From assembly GCA_017470325.1 (NCBI GenBank), contig JAFUES010000004.1:1-64000 (forward strand): DNA of 64,000 bases, written 5' to 3'. The notes beneath the pieces were generated by a model that saw only the letters and a list, made by a program, of their open reading frames with translations, had not been told where the DNA came from and searched no databases. Each line of letters opens with the position of its first letter. The first letter of the stretch is position 1. Below, piece by piece: positions 15,663-24,490 of this stretch. This stretch comes from Oscillospiraceae bacterium (GTDB lineage: Bacteria > Bacillota_A > Clostridia > Oscillospirales > Oscillospiraceae). The position numbers and the translations under genes are program-made.

Positions 15663-16924
15663 TCCTGCGCAGAGGATTTCCTGACGGCCTGGCGCGTGAC
15701 CGGGTCGATATGATCCAGATCCACATAGGAGGCGGTCTCCCACGGGAGATCGCTTCTTCTTAATTTCCGGTCGATCAGCTTGTTGACGGCGGTGTAGATC
15801 ACCACAAAGACGGGCACGCCCAGGAGCATCCCCCAGAAGCCGAAGAGCCCGGCGCCCAGGATGATGGAGAACATGACCCAAAAGCCGTTGATGCCGATGG
15901 AACTGCCCAGGATCTTGGGCCCGATGAAGTTGCCGTCCACCTGCTGGAGGATGATGATGAAGACGATAAAGATCAGGCACTTGATGGGATCGACCATCAG
16001 GATGATGAGGGCGCTGGGCACAGCGCCGATCAGCGGCCCGAAGAAGGGGATGATGTTGGTCAGGCCGATCATCACGCTGACCAGCAGCGCATAGGGCATG
16101 TTCAAAATGGCGCAGACGATGTAGCAGATCAGCCCGATGATGGCCGAATCCAGGAGCTTGCCGTTGAGAAAGCCCGTAAAGGTCCGGTTGACGAAAGCGA
16201 TGCCGTCCCGGATCCAGTCCGCCGCCTCTACAGAGAAGACGCTGTAGAGCAGGCGCTTGACGCCGGCGGAGAAGGTTTCCAGATTGCCCAGGATGTAGAC
16301 GGAGACGATGATGCCGATGAGCAGGTTGTAAATGCCGCGCACGGCCACCATGACGCCGGTGGAGACGGAGCTGACAAAGCTGCCCAGCTGGGGCAGGACG
16401 TTATTGCTCAGCCAATCCCACAGGTTGTTGTTGACCAGATCCAGCTGCTGGTCGATGTAATCCGCCACCTGGGGCAGATCCTTCAGGGTCTTTTCAGCCC
16501 AGGTGCTCACATTGGCCGCGTAGGTGGGGCTGTTCTGCACGATGGTTTCGATGCTGCTGTACAGCTGCGGGATGATCAGATACACCAAAGCGGTCAGAAT
16601 GACCAAAAGCACCAGCTCAGACACCAGCACGGACAGGCCACGGGAAAAACGCCGGCCCCGGTATTTCCATTTTTTCTTGTAGATCCGCCGGCTCAGCGGG
16701 CCGAAGAAGTTCCGTTCCAGAGACTTCATCAGCGGCGTCAGCAGATAGGTGATGACCAGGCCCCAGATAAAAGGACTGAGGATGCCGACCAGACGGCTGA
16801 TGCCATGTCCCAGCGCCGGCAGATAATTGAGGGCCATGTAGAACAGGATCGATGCGGCGATCACGCAGAAAGCCGTGACCCCCCAATGCAGATATTTTTT
16901 ATCCCAACGGAAACGACGCCTCAT
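15653..16924 (-). CDS. AI-2E family permease (UPF0118)
   Basis: 423 residues and about eight membrane helices. Typical parts are the N-terminal helix pair (FCVIAASILFYMALNYLPAL, LVGILSPFIWGLVITYLLTPLMKSLER), a long middle domain (IVQNSPTYAANVSTWAEKTLKDLP) and the C-terminal core with IIPFFGPLIGAVPSALI and GPKILGSSIGINGFWV. The family includes reported AI-2 exporters and Na+/H+ antiporters, so the substrate cannot be assigned. An AAGGAGC site lies upstream. Its tail overlaps the convergent cysteine desulfurase gene by 10 bases. Confidence 0.85.
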   Translation of the reverse strand: MRRRFRWDKKYLHWGVTAFCVIAASILFYMALNYLPALGHGISRLVGILSPFIWGLVITYLLTPLMKSLERNFFGPLSRRIYKKKWKYRGRRFSRGLSVLVSELVLLVILTALVYLIIPQLYSSIETIVQNSPTYAANVSTWAEKTLKDLPQVADYIDQQLDLVNNNLWDWLSNNVLPQLGSFVSSVSTGVMVAVRGIYNLLIGIIVSVYILGNLETFSAGVKRLLYSVFSVEAADWIRDGIAFVNRTFTGFLNGKLLDSAIIGLICYIVCAILNMPYALLVSVMIGLTNIIPFFGPLIGAVPSALIILMVDPIKCLIFIVFIIILQQVDGNFIGPKILGSSIGINGFWVMFSIILGAGLFGFWGMLLGVPVFVVIYTAVNKLIDRKLRRSDLPWETASYVDLDHIDPVTRQAVRKSSAQDQE

Positions 16925-17257
16925 GCCTTGCTCCTTTCCCGTTACTCGCTAGTCATACTATTTTACTATCCGTGCGGGAAAGCGTCAACCTTATTTTTTC
17001 CCGGCGGGGCGGCAAATCCAAAATAGGGAAAAATTATGTAAACTAAAAAGTGCGGTCCGTCACAGATTATTCAAATTTTTTCTGTGGAAAAGCCTGTGGA
17101 AACTGTTAAAAACTCTTGAGTTTACGCCATTCCTGTATTGCCGACTATGCTGCGTATTCACTTTTTCCCTGTCGAATTATGCATAATTTTGTAAACCGGT
17201 TCAGCCCCGCGCGCATCCCGCATATGCTTGTGCATAGAAGAAAAACGGGAGGCGCCT
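16925..17257. other. Divergent intergenic region
   Basis: About 330 AT-rich bases hold the start regions of the AI-2E permease (leftward) and the carboxypeptidase (rightward). Several A/T tracts and a TGTGGAAAAGCCTGTGGAAAC direct-repeat-like stretch (17092-17112) are visible. I see no gene and no clean sigma-A promoter. Confidence 0.4.
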
Positions 17258-18400
17258 ATGAAACGGATCGTATTGTTTGTGCTGCTGTTTTCGGTGCTGA
17301 TGGGGGAGAAGGCCTACGCCATTTCGCCCCTGCGGTCGGAGGCCATCGCCATCCAGGCCCCATCGGCCATTTTGATGGAAAAGCAGACCGGTCAGGTGCT
17401 CTATGAGAAAAACGCAGACGAGCGCTTGTCTCCGGCCAGCGTCACCAAGGTGATGACCCTGCTGCTGATCATCGAGGACATCGAGACGGGCAGGCTCAGC
17501 CTGGAGGACACGGTGACAGCCAGCGCCCGGGCGGCCTCCTTCGGCGGCAGCTGTGTATACCTGGAGCAGGGGGAGAAGATGAGCGTGCACGAGATGCTCA
17601 AATGCATCGCCGTGGTCTCCGCCAATGACTGCGCCGTGGCCATGGCGGAGCATCTGTGCGGCACGGAGCAGCTCTTTGTGGAACGGATGAACCGCCGGGC
17701 GGAGGAGCTGGGACTGCAGAACACCCATTTTACCAACTGCACGGGGCTCTTCGAGGATGCGGAGCACTACACCAGCGCCCGGGATGTGGCTCTTATGTCC
17801 CGGGAGCTGATCCGCCACGAGCTCATCAAGGACTACAGCACCATCTGGATGGACAGTATTCGAAACGGCAGCTTCGAGCTGACCAACACCAACAAGCTGG
17901 TCTACTGGTATGAGGGCTGTACGGGGCTGAAAACCGGTTTTACCAACCAGGCCATGTACTGTCTGTCCGCCACGGCGGAGCGAAACGGCGTGGAATACAT
18001 CGCGGTCATCATGCACGGGGATACCATCGACGAGCGAAACGGAGACGCCACCACGCTTTTGAATTACGCCTTTGCCAACTTCACGCTCTGCCCGCTGTAT
18101 ACCGATGCCGAGCTGCCGTCGGTGCCGGTGGAGCTGGGGAAGGCGGAGAGCGTACCGGTGACGGTCGGCGGTGAGCCTTACGCCCTGGTACCCAAGAGCA
18201 GCGCGCAGCCGGAATACGGCGTGACCCTGCCCAAGTCGCTGACGGCGCCGGTACAGGAGGGGGAGCGCCTGGGGACGCTCCATGTGCGCCTGGGCGGCGA
18301 GACGGTGGCGGAGCTGCCCCTGCTGGCGGGACAGACGGTGCCGCGCCTTGGCTACGGCGGCATCCTGGCCCTGCTGGCCGGGCGGCTGCTGGGAAAGTAG
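17258..18400 (+). CDS. D-alanyl-D-alanine carboxypeptidase (DacF-like)
   Basis: 380 residues, penicillin-binding protein 5/6 family. It trims the terminal D-Ala from peptidoglycan stem peptides outside the membrane. The signal peptide MKRIVLFVLLFSVLMGEKAYA ends in AYA. Active-site motifs: SxxK = S61-VT-K64, SxN = S121-AN123, KTG = K225-TG227. A C-terminal beta domain (VPVELGKAESVPVTVGGE...) and a terminal amphipathic/hydrophobic helix (YGGILALLAGRLL) for membrane attachment follow. ATG 17258 has a GGGAGG site; the upstream frame is not used. It is related to the sporulation or vegetative DacF/DacA enzymes; which one cannot be told. Confidence 0.92.
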   Translation: MKRIVLFVLLFSVLMGEKAYAISPLRSEAIAIQAPSAILMEKQTGQVLYEKNADERLSPASVTKVMTLLLIIEDIETGRLSLEDTVTASARAASFGGSCVYLEQGEKMSVHEMLKCIAVVSANDCAVAMAEHLCGTEQLFVERMNRRAEELGLQNTHFTNCTGLFEDAEHYTSARDVALMSRELIRHELIKDYSTIWMDSIRNGSFELTNTNKLVYWYEGCTGLKTGFTNQAMYCLSATAERNGVEYIAVIMHGDTIDERNGDATTLLNYAFANFTLCPLYTDAELPSVPVELGKAESVPVTVGGEPYALVPKSSAQPEYGVTLPKSLTAPVQEGERLGTLHVRLGGETVAELPLLAGQTVPRLGYGGILALLAGRLLGK

Positions 18401-18407
18401 TTTGCGG

Positions 18408-18435
18408 TTGAATTCTACGAAAAATAGTATATAAT
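18408..18435 (+). promoter_or_regulatory. Sigma-A promoter of pgi
   Basis: TTGAAT, a 16-base spacer, then a consensus TATAAT. It is 36 bases before the ATG of pgi, which has AGGAGG. Confidence 0.8.
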
Positions 18436-18471
18436 GTGAGAGAAATCTAAAGATATAAACAGGAGGGCATT

Positions 18472-19749
18472 ATGGTTAAGGTTGACCTTTCCGGTGCGGC
18501 TGAATTCTTCACCAGCGCCGGTCCCAATTACGCGCTGGCACGCACGGCCCATGAGATGCTGGCCGACGGCAGCGGCCTGGGCGCGGACTTCACCGGCTGG
18601 CTGAAGCTGCCGCAGCGTGTCAAGGAGACGGAGCTGGACCGCATCATCCAGGCGGCGGAGAAGATCCGTGCCCGGTCCAAGGCCCTGGTGGTCATCGGCA
18701 TCGGCGGCTCCTACCTGGGCGCCCGGGGCGCTATCGAGCTGCTCAAGCCCATCCCCGGCGAGGGGGATCCCCGCATCTTCTTTGTGGGCAACATGCTCTC
18801 CACCGATACTCTGTGCGATACGCTGACCCTGCTGGGCGACATGGATTTTGACGTGAACGTCATCTCCAAGTCCGGCACCACCCTGGAGCCTGCGGTGTCT
18901 TTCCGTATCTTCCGGGAGCTGCTGGAGAAGAAGTACGGCGATCAGGCAGACGAGCACATCTTCGCCACCACCGACGCCCGCAAGGGTGTGCTGAAGACCC
19001 TGGCCAATTCCCACAAGTGGGAGACCTTCGTGGTGCCCGACGATGTGGGCGGTCGCTACAGCGTGCTGTCCGCGGTGGGCCTGCTGCCCATGGCCGTGGC
19101 CGGCATCGACGTACGCCGGGTCATCGACGCGGCCATCGAGGAGTTTGCCGCGCTGGATCTGCGTTCGGCGGAGAACCCCGCCTGGAAGTATGCCGCCGCC
19201 CGCCAGCATCTGTACGGCAAGGGCTACGACATCGAGATCCTGGGCTGCTATGAGCCCAGCTTCCGCTTCATGGCCGAGTGGTGGAAGCAGCTCTATGGCG
19301 AGAGCGAGGGCAAGGACGGCAAGGGCATCTTCCCCGCCTCCGTGGAATATACCGCCGACCTGCACTCCATGGGTCAGTTCATCCAGTCCGGCCCCCGCAC
19401 CCTGATGGAGACGGTGGTCCGCTTCCGGCACAGCCGCAACACCTACCCCTTCCCCATGGAGAAGGAGAATGCCGACGGCCTCAACTACATCGCGGGCCGG
19501 GACATCGCCGAGGTCAGCCATGTGGCGGCGGACGCGGTGAAGGACGCCCACGTGGCGGGCGGCGTGCCTAACATGATCATCGAGGTACCCATGCGCAACG
19601 AGGAGGGCTTTGCGGCTCTGGTGTGCTTCTTTGAGATGGCCTGCGCCATTTCCGGTTACATGTCCGGCGTCAATCCCTTCGACCAGCCCGGCGTGGAGGC
19701 CTACAAGAAGAACATGTTCCGCATGCTGGGCAAGCCCGGCGCGGTCTGA
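18472..19749 (+). CDS. pgi: Glucose-6-phosphate isomerase
   Basis: 425 residues. It interconverts glucose-6-phosphate and fructose-6-phosphate in glycolysis. Shown by VVIGIGGSYLGARGAIELL, the phosphate-binding VISKSGTTLEPAVSFRIF, DDVGGRYSVLSAVGLLPMAVAG, the glutamate region MGQFIQSGPRTLMETVV and the C-terminal NPFDQPGVEAYKKNMFRMLG with the catalytic lysine. The length suits the short Firmicutes form. It is monocistronic, between a consensus promoter and a strong terminator. Confidence 0.97.
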   Translation: MVKVDLSGAAEFFTSAGPNYALARTAHEMLADGSGLGADFTGWLKLPQRVKETELDRIIQAAEKIRARSKALVVIGIGGSYLGARGAIELLKPIPGEGDPRIFFVGNMLSTDTLCDTLTLLGDMDFDVNVISKSGTTLEPAVSFRIFRELLEKKYGDQADEHIFATTDARKGVLKTLANSHKWETFVVPDDVGGRYSVLSAVGLLPMAVAGIDVRRVIDAAIEEFAALDLRSAENPAWKYAAARQHLYGKGYDIEILGCYEPSFRFMAEWWKQLYGESEGKDGKGIFPASVEYTADLHSMGQFIQSGPRTLMETVVRFRHSRNTYPFPMEKENADGLNYIAGRDIAEVSHVAADAVKDAHVAGGVPNMIIEVPMRNEEGFAALVCFFEMACAISGYMSGVNPFDQPGVEAYKKNMFRMLGKPGAV

Positions 19750-19768
19750 GCGGCCTTGATACTGAAAA

Positions 19769-19810
19769 CAGCAAGTCCCTGAGCCAAAGCTCAGGGACTT
19801 GCTGTTTCTC
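19769..19810 (+). terminator. Rho-independent terminator of pgi
   Basis: The 16-bp stem CAGCAAGTCCCTGAGC / GCTCAGGGACTTGCTG with loop CAAA is followed by TTTCTCTTT. Confidence 0.9.
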
Positions 19811-20103
19811 TTTATACGACAACCCCAAAAAATCAGGCATGCTTTCCGGCTATATTTGCGCCAGGGTTTATGTTTTAAAGGAGAAATTTATCCTCCACAA
19901 AATAAACCCTGACTGCGGCTCATTTGTGGCAAAGTGATACAGCAGTTGTGGGAAAGGAAGTATATACCGTTTGACTACAGGACGAGATGATACGCGCTGT
20001 AGTCTTTTTCTCCCAAAACAAATACGCCGCCTGTTATACATTCAGCTCAGACGGCGCGTTTCCTAATTAATTATATAAAGATTTTGAAGAGAAGCGAGGG
20101 GAG
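19811..20103. other. Structured AT-rich intergenic region
   Basis: No gene. It holds a long-armed inverted repeat at 19862-19914 (CAGGGTTTA...TAAACCCTG) with an inner GGAG/CTCC pair. A plus-strand terminator-like hairpin lies at 19973-20010 (GACTACAG / CTGTAGTC + TTTTTCTC), then the leftward regulator's terminator at 20015-20059. Together 19830-20010 could be a small RNA gene ending in its own terminator, but I find no convincing promoter. It marks the left edge of the AT-rich insert. Confidence 0.4.
20015..20059 (-). terminator. Terminator of Xre regulator
   Basis: On the minus strand, CGCCGTCTG / CAGGCGGCG (one G-T pair) is followed by TATTTGTTTT. It lies 45 bases after the stop codon. Confidence 0.65.
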
Positions 20104-20355
20104 TTATTCTTCCGTTGCCGCGCTCTCCATTTCCTTTTCGATTGATTTTAAAATTGTGCTCGGGCGAATATGCAACGCTTCCCCAATTCGGTAAAAGGTT
20201 TCAAGCGTGGGTTTGCGTATCCCTCTTTCAATGGCGCTGAGGTGTGTACGACCAATATCGGCAAGCCCACTTAGGACTTCCTGCGAAAGCCCTTTTTCTT
20301 CCCTATATTGTTGAATGACCTTCCCAACGACAATCGGATCAAGAATAGTACACAC
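20104..20355 (-). CDS. Xre-family transcriptional regulator
   Basis: 83 residues, essentially one Cro/C1-type HTH domain: GKVIQQYREEKGLSQEVLSGLADIGRTHLSAIERGIRKPTLETFYRIGEALHIRPSTIL. The recognition helix is in RTHLSAIERG. A short acidic tail follows. It is divergent from the CoA-ligase gene with 120 bases between the starts, so it probably controls that gene and itself. Both are AT-richer than their neighbours and probably arrived together. The upstream GAAAGGGAAAG can serve as ribosome binding site. Confidence 0.85.
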   Translation of the reverse strand: MCTILDPIVVGKVIQQYREEKGLSQEVLSGLADIGRTHLSAIERGIRKPTLETFYRIGEALHIRPSTILKSIEKEMESAATEE

Positions 20356-20475
20356 CTTCTTTCCCTTTCATAGTGTACGGAAAAAAGATGTGTCTTATGA
20401 ATACATATGTTGTCAATTGAACACAAATGTGTTAGAATGAATTCGATTTTTTGAAAGGGCAGGTTGTTCACGAAT

Positions 20476-22200
20476 ATGGAGAAGAAACTGACCGGATACC
20501 CGTCCATCGACAAGCCTTGGTTGAAGTATTACAGCGAGGAGGCCATCAACGCGCCTTTGCCGGAATGCACCATCTACGAATACCTCATGGAGAATAATCG
20601 GAATTATGTGGATGATATTGCCATCTTGTATCTGGGAAGAAAAATAAAATATGGCGAACTGTTCCACCAGATTGACCGCACGGCTGCCGCGTTTTCTGAA
20701 CTTGGTGTAAAGCCGGGCGACATCGTCACGGTGGCTCTGCCGAGCATTCCCGAAGCGCTTTATGTTGTGTACGCTCTGAACAAGATCGGTGCGGTCTCCA
20801 ACATGATCCACCCTCTCGCAGGGGAAAAGGAAATCCTGAATTATCTGAATGAAGTTCAGAGTGAGGTCGCGATCCTATTTGAAGGCACCTATAACATCAT
20901 CAAAGACAGAATCGGTCAAACCTCAGTGAGGCAGGCCGTTGTCATCTCCGCCGGAGAGTCGCTGCCCTTTGTGGTTAGGCAGTTCTTTTTCCTGAGAAGC
21001 CCTCGCGCCAGGCTGCCGAAGTCGTCCGTCTTTCAAACTTGGAGGGCTTTCCTTGCCAGAGGAAAGGGGATACTCCTGCCGGACACAAAAAAAGATTCGC
21101 ACAAGCTGGCGTTGATTTCCCATACCGGCGGCACTACCGGTGAACCGAAGGGCGTGATGCTGTCTGATTATAATATCAATTCTGTAATTTGGCAGATTAG
21201 CCGCGAGTTGGAGTATGACAGGCAAGAGATCAATATGGCGGTGTTACCTCCGTTCGTAAACTACAGTCTTGTTGACGGCATGCTTGCGCCTCTGGCTTTT
21301 GGATTTCAGCTTGTGTTGATACCGGCATATAAGTCCGACCAATTTGATTTATACTATAAAAAATACAAACCGAATCATTTAATGGCATCGATTCCCGCAT
21401 ACTACGAGCCGTTGCTTCACAACGACAAATTGAAAGAAATGGATCTATCCTGTCTTAAGCATCTTTACTACGGCGGAGATAAAATGAGTGCAGAAATGGA
21501 GCAGGAAATCAATCGTTTTCTCAAGGCGCACGGCGCACAGTTTCCATTGGCGAAAGGCCTTGGTTCAACGGAAATGGTTAGTGCAGCAACAGTAACATAC
21601 GATGAAATCAACCTTATGGACAGTTCCGGAATACCGCTTGTAAAGATCACGTGTAAAATTGTTGACCCGGAGACAAACGGCGAGCTTTCGTATGATGCAC
21701 AGGGCGAGATATGTATGACGGGCCCATCGTTAATGCTTGGCTATTATAATAAGCCGGAAGCAACCGCTGACGTAATAAAGATACATTCGGATGGCATGCG
21801 CTGGTTTCATACAGGAGATATGGGCTACATCACAGAACAAGGAGCCCTATTTGTTACCGGAAGGATCAAGCGAATTGTAATGACAAAAGGTTTGGATGGA
21901 AACGTAACTAAGATGTTCCCGGATCGGATTGAAAAGGTCATTTACAAACACCCGGCTGTGGAACTGTGCTGCGTCATCGGCATTCCCGACGAGAAACGGA
22001 TCAACTACCCCAAGGCCTTTGTCGTTCTAAAAAAAGAAGAGCTGAACAAAAACCGTATCACGGAAGAAATCCTGCAAATCTGCCGCGAAGAACTCCCCAA
22101 TTATATGGTACCGGATGGAATCGAGTATCGAAGTGAACTGCCGCGAACGCCGCGCGGCAAGATCGATTATCGTGAGCTTGAACGGGAGATCGAAGCATAA
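20476..22200 (+). CDS. AMP-forming acyl/aryl-CoA ligase
   Basis: 574 residues of the ANL adenylate-forming superfamily. It activates a carboxylic acid with ATP and joins it to CoA. The P-loop-like A3 motif SHTGGTTGEPKGVML, A5 (KGLGSTEM), A7 (WFHTGDMGYI), A8 (FVTGRIKRIV) and the C-terminal catalytic lysine (PRGKIDYREL) are all present, so it looks active. The acid cannot be read from sequence. A short extra segment (LPDTKKDSHK) lies just before A3. The start is ATG 20476; a TTG four codons earlier is possible. Lower GC than the core and a private Xre regulator point to horizontal acquisition. Confidence 0.85.
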   Translation: MEKKLTGYPSIDKPWLKYYSEEAINAPLPECTIYEYLMENNRNYVDDIAILYLGRKIKYGELFHQIDRTAAAFSELGVKPGDIVTVALPSIPEALYVVYALNKIGAVSNMIHPLAGEKEILNYLNEVQSEVAILFEGTYNIIKDRIGQTSVRQAVVISAGESLPFVVRQFFFLRSPRARLPKSSVFQTWRAFLARGKGILLPDTKKDSHKLALISHTGGTTGEPKGVMLSDYNINSVIWQISRELEYDRQEINMAVLPPFVNYSLVDGMLAPLAFGFQLVLIPAYKSDQFDLYYKKYKPNHLMASIPAYYEPLLHNDKLKEMDLSCLKHLYYGGDKMSAEMEQEINRFLKAHGAQFPLAKGLGSTEMVSAATVTYDEINLMDSSGIPLVKITCKIVDPETNGELSYDAQGEICMTGPSLMLGYYNKPEATADVIKIHSDGMRWFHTGDMGYITEQGALFVTGRIKRIVMTKGLDGNVTKMFPDRIEKVIYKHPAVELCCVIGIPDEKRINYPKAFVVLKKEELNKNRITEEILQICREELPNYMVPDGIEYRSELPRTPRGKIDYRELEREIEA

Positions 22201-22223
22201 TTTCAGAAGCTTAGTTTAAAGCC

Positions 22224-22263
22224 AAGAGCGCACACACCACCTAATGGCGGTGTGTGCGCTCTT
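22224..22263 (+). terminator. Terminator of CoA ligase
   Basis: A perfect 18-bp stem AAGAGCGCACACACCACC / GGCGGTGTGTGCGCTCTT (one mismatch-like step) with loop TAAT. It lacks a strong T-run but its position and stability fit. It also marks the right edge of the AT-rich insert. Confidence 0.7.
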
Positions 22264-22410
22264 GTACAGATAAATTGCCCCTTGTCAAAACGGTCGCCAT
22301 ACTTCGTTGCTTCCCTTGCCAATATATATCCATTATTCGCTGCGGAAAGCGTCTTGTCTGACATAAATCCATCTCGCAAATCTTTGCCTTCATCTTATTG
22401 GGTTTTCGTA

Positions 22411-22830
22411 TTACAGGCCCAGCAGGGCCAGGGTCTTTTCATCCGGCTCGCCGCCGTAGTACTTGTCCAGCACCTGCTGGAACACCGGCTGATCCACGGC
22501 CGCGCAGGAGAAAAGGGTCATGGACGAGCGTAGCTTCAGGTCGTCCGGCCAGCCGAAGACGGCGTAGGCGTCGTTGGTGCTGAGCTTCAGCAGCTCCCCG
22601 GAGATCTCCAGAAGCCTGGGCCCCAGGATGGGGTGGGCCAGGTACTCCTCCGCCTCCTGCAGATCCTGGATGGCGTAGTACTGGGCGGTGGAGCTCATGC
22701 CCAGGCCCGCGATCTGCGGAAAGATGTACCACATCCAGTGGCTGCACTTGCGGCCCCGGCGGATCTCCCACAGGGCGGTCTCATAGCTGCCGATCTGCGC
22801 GCGGACAAAACGTTCCAGATCATAACTCAT
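22411..22830 (-). CDS. DUF1810 family protein
   Basis: 139 residues. It has the family pattern LERFVRAQ...YETALWEIRRGRKCSHWMWYIFPQIAGLGMSSTAQYYAI, then HPILGPRLLEIS and AVFGWPDDLKLRSSMTLF. DUF1810 proteins are small soluble proteins of unknown function. It starts within the stop of the NUDIX gene (ATGA overlap), so the two are translationally coupled. It is the last gene of the five-gene leftward operon that begins with DAHP synthase. Confidence 0.85.
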   Translation of the reverse strand: MSYDLERFVRAQIGSYETALWEIRRGRKCSHWMWYIFPQIAGLGMSSTAQYYAIQDLQEAEEYLAHPILGPRLLEISGELLKLSTNDAYAVFGWPDDLKLRSSMTLFSCAAVDQPVFQQVLDKYYGGEPDEKTLALLGL

Positions 22831-23351
22831 AGTGTGTTCTCCCCTCCATACACGGGAAATTCATAAGTCCCGTCAAAATAGCCCTTGAGAAAGGCCGCGG
22901 CCAGGCTGCCGGGCTTGATGTTCTCCTTGGCCTCGTCGATGGAAAACCAGCGCCAGCCGTCCACCTCCCAGTTGGGATGGGGATCCGGCTCGGAAACAGT
23001 GACGGTGAAGTTCAGCATCAGGGTGTTGGTGGGTTCATAGTAGCGGCTGTGGTTGAAGTGAGCGCTGCTCACCGTCAGACCCAGCTCCTCCCGGACTTCC
23101 CGGACCGCGGCGTCCTCCGCGTCCTCGCCCTTGTTCACATAGCCGGCCACCAGCACATAGTGGGGCTTGCCGTACTGGCGGATCAGGATCACCCGGCTGC
23201 GGCTCTCGTCCATGACGATCATGCTCACAGCGGTGTTGAACACCGGATAGCGCCAGGCTCCGCACTGGGCGCAATAGGGGGTGGGCCCCTCCGTCCGGTG
23301 CTGGCGGATCTCCAGCTTTCCGCCGCAGTGCATACAGTAATTCATTTCCAT
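22827..23351 (-). CDS. NUDIX hydrolase with zinc ribbon (NudC-like)
   Basis: 174 residues. An N-terminal zinc ribbon (YCMHCGGKL...PYCAQCGAW, C-x2-C twice) precedes a NUDIX fold. The NUDIX box GYVNKGEDAEDAAVREVREELGL is complete, with all the metal-binding glutamates. The ribbon-plus-NUDIX order resembles NADH pyrophosphatase NudC, which also decaps NAD-RNA, but the NudC-specific N-terminal domain is missing. The substrate is therefore open. ATG 23351 is used because GGGAGG lies 7 bases upstream. The gene sits between the esterase lipoprotein and DUF1810 genes in one operon. Confidence 0.85.
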   Translation of the reverse strand: MEMNYCMHCGGKLEIRQHRTEGPTPYCAQCGAWRYPVFNTAVSMIVMDESRSRVILIRQYGKPHYVLVAGYVNKGEDAEDAAVREVREELGLTVSSAHFNHSRYYEPTNTLMLNFTVTVSEPDPHPNWEVDGWRWFSIDEAKENIKPGSLAAAFLKGYFDGTYEFPVYGGENTL

Positions 23352-23364
23352 GCTGCCGCCTCCC

Positions 23365-24486
23365 TTATGCACCGTAGGGGATGGGATAGGGCTCATCCCG
23401 GAAGAAGATCTGCAGGCTGTTGAACAGCCCGTTGACCCAGGAACGGGGCTCATGCCCGGCGCCGTAGATGATGGAAAAGTGCAGATTGTCGTCACTGAAG
23501 AAGTCTGTGGCGTAGCCCCGCAGGGTCAGATAGGAGCTCTCGGGACCGAAGCGGTCGTCCACCTCGCCCTCGATGATGTACAGGCAGTGGATGTCATAGT
23601 CCAGAAAGCCCCGGCTGGCCCAGCGCTCATAGAGATAGCCGTAGTCCAGAGCGCCGCCGCCCACGAAGGCATAGTTGGCGGCCAGATCCATGTGGGTGGC
23701 AAAAATGCTGATGTAGTTCATGTAGGCGCCGAAGCTGGCCCCCAGGATGCCGAAATGCTCCCGGGCGTCCACCAGGGCCTCATGACTGCCGTCCTGGGCG
23801 TAGGTGGCGTAGTGCTCCGCCACAAAGGGCAGGATGTCCTGGGAGAATTCATAATCGAACTGCTCATAATCCCGGGCGGAGTTGTGGACGTAGGGAGCAG
23901 CCTCGTTGATATAGCCGCTGGGGGCGATGACGATCAGCGGTTCACAGTAGCCCCGCTGGATCATGTTGTCGATCATGTTCTTGGCGCTGACATATTCCAG
24001 CGTGTCGGCGAATTGATACTCATGGGTGTTTACCAGCCAGGTGTTTTCATTTCCGAAGGAGGTGTGCAGCAGGAACATCACGTTGTACTGCCTGCCCTCG
24101 TCATAGCCGTAGGGCAGATACACGCTCAACTGCTTTGTGACCGGCTCCCCGGAAGCGTACTCCGTGGTGGCATACTCCACGCTGGTCAGCGTGCCCTGTT
24201 CCTCCGCGGGCTCGAAAAAGTCTTTCTCGATGAAATACTCGTTGATTTCCAGCGGATGCAGGGGCCGGGGCGTGGGCTCCGGCGTGGGTTCCGGGGTCGG
24301 CTCAGGCGTAGGCTCCGCCTCCGGCGCGTCCTCCGGCTGGGCGGCCGTCACCTCCTCCTGCACCGCAGGCGCAGGAGCCGCGGTGGGCTTGGGGGTGATG
24401 GTGGGCAGGGGCGGCAGCTCCGGCTTGGTGCAGCCCGCCAGGAGCAGCAGTGCCGCCAGCAGGCATACGATCAGACGTTTTCGCAT
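23365..24486 (-). CDS. Lipoprotein esterase-like alpha/beta hydrolase
   Basis: 373 residues. Lipobox LLAGC, then a Pro/Thr/Glu linker (PEPTP repeats, about 56-75), then an alpha/beta-hydrolase domain of the esterase-D/feruloyl-esterase type. TKQLSVYLPYGYDEGRQYNVMFLLHTS opens the domain. GILGASFGAYMNY is the nucleophile elbow (G-x-S-x-G). A conserved GAGHEPRSWVNGLFNSLQIFF supplies the histidine. It is anchored outside the membrane. It probably removes acyl groups from a carbohydrate or glycan (inference). The gene is 4 bases after the ABM gene. The linker style matches the lipoprotein at 4.8 kb. Confidence 0.82.
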   Translation of the reverse strand: MRKRLIVCLLAALLLLAGCTKPELPPLPTITPKPTAAPAPAVQEEVTAAQPEDAPEAEPTPEPTPEPTPEPTPRPLHPLEINEYFIEKDFFEPAEEQGTLTSVEYATTEYASGEPVTKQLSVYLPYGYDEGRQYNVMFLLHTSFGNENTWLVNTHEYQFADTLEYVSAKNMIDNMIQRGYCEPLIVIAPSGYINEAAPYVHNSARDYEQFDYEFSQDILPFVAEHYATYAQDGSHEALVDAREHFGILGASFGAYMNYISIFATHMDLAANYAFVGGGALDYGYLYERWASRGFLDYDIHCLYIIEGEVDDRFGPESSYLTLRGYATDFFSDDNLHFSIIYGAGHEPRSWVNGLFNSLQIFFRDEPYPIPYGA

Positions 24487-24490
24487 GGCC

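Noticed and set aside
22252..22533. Plus-strand frame after the CoA ligase
   Set aside because: It starts inside the terminator stem and overlaps DUF1810 on the other strand; no family pattern.
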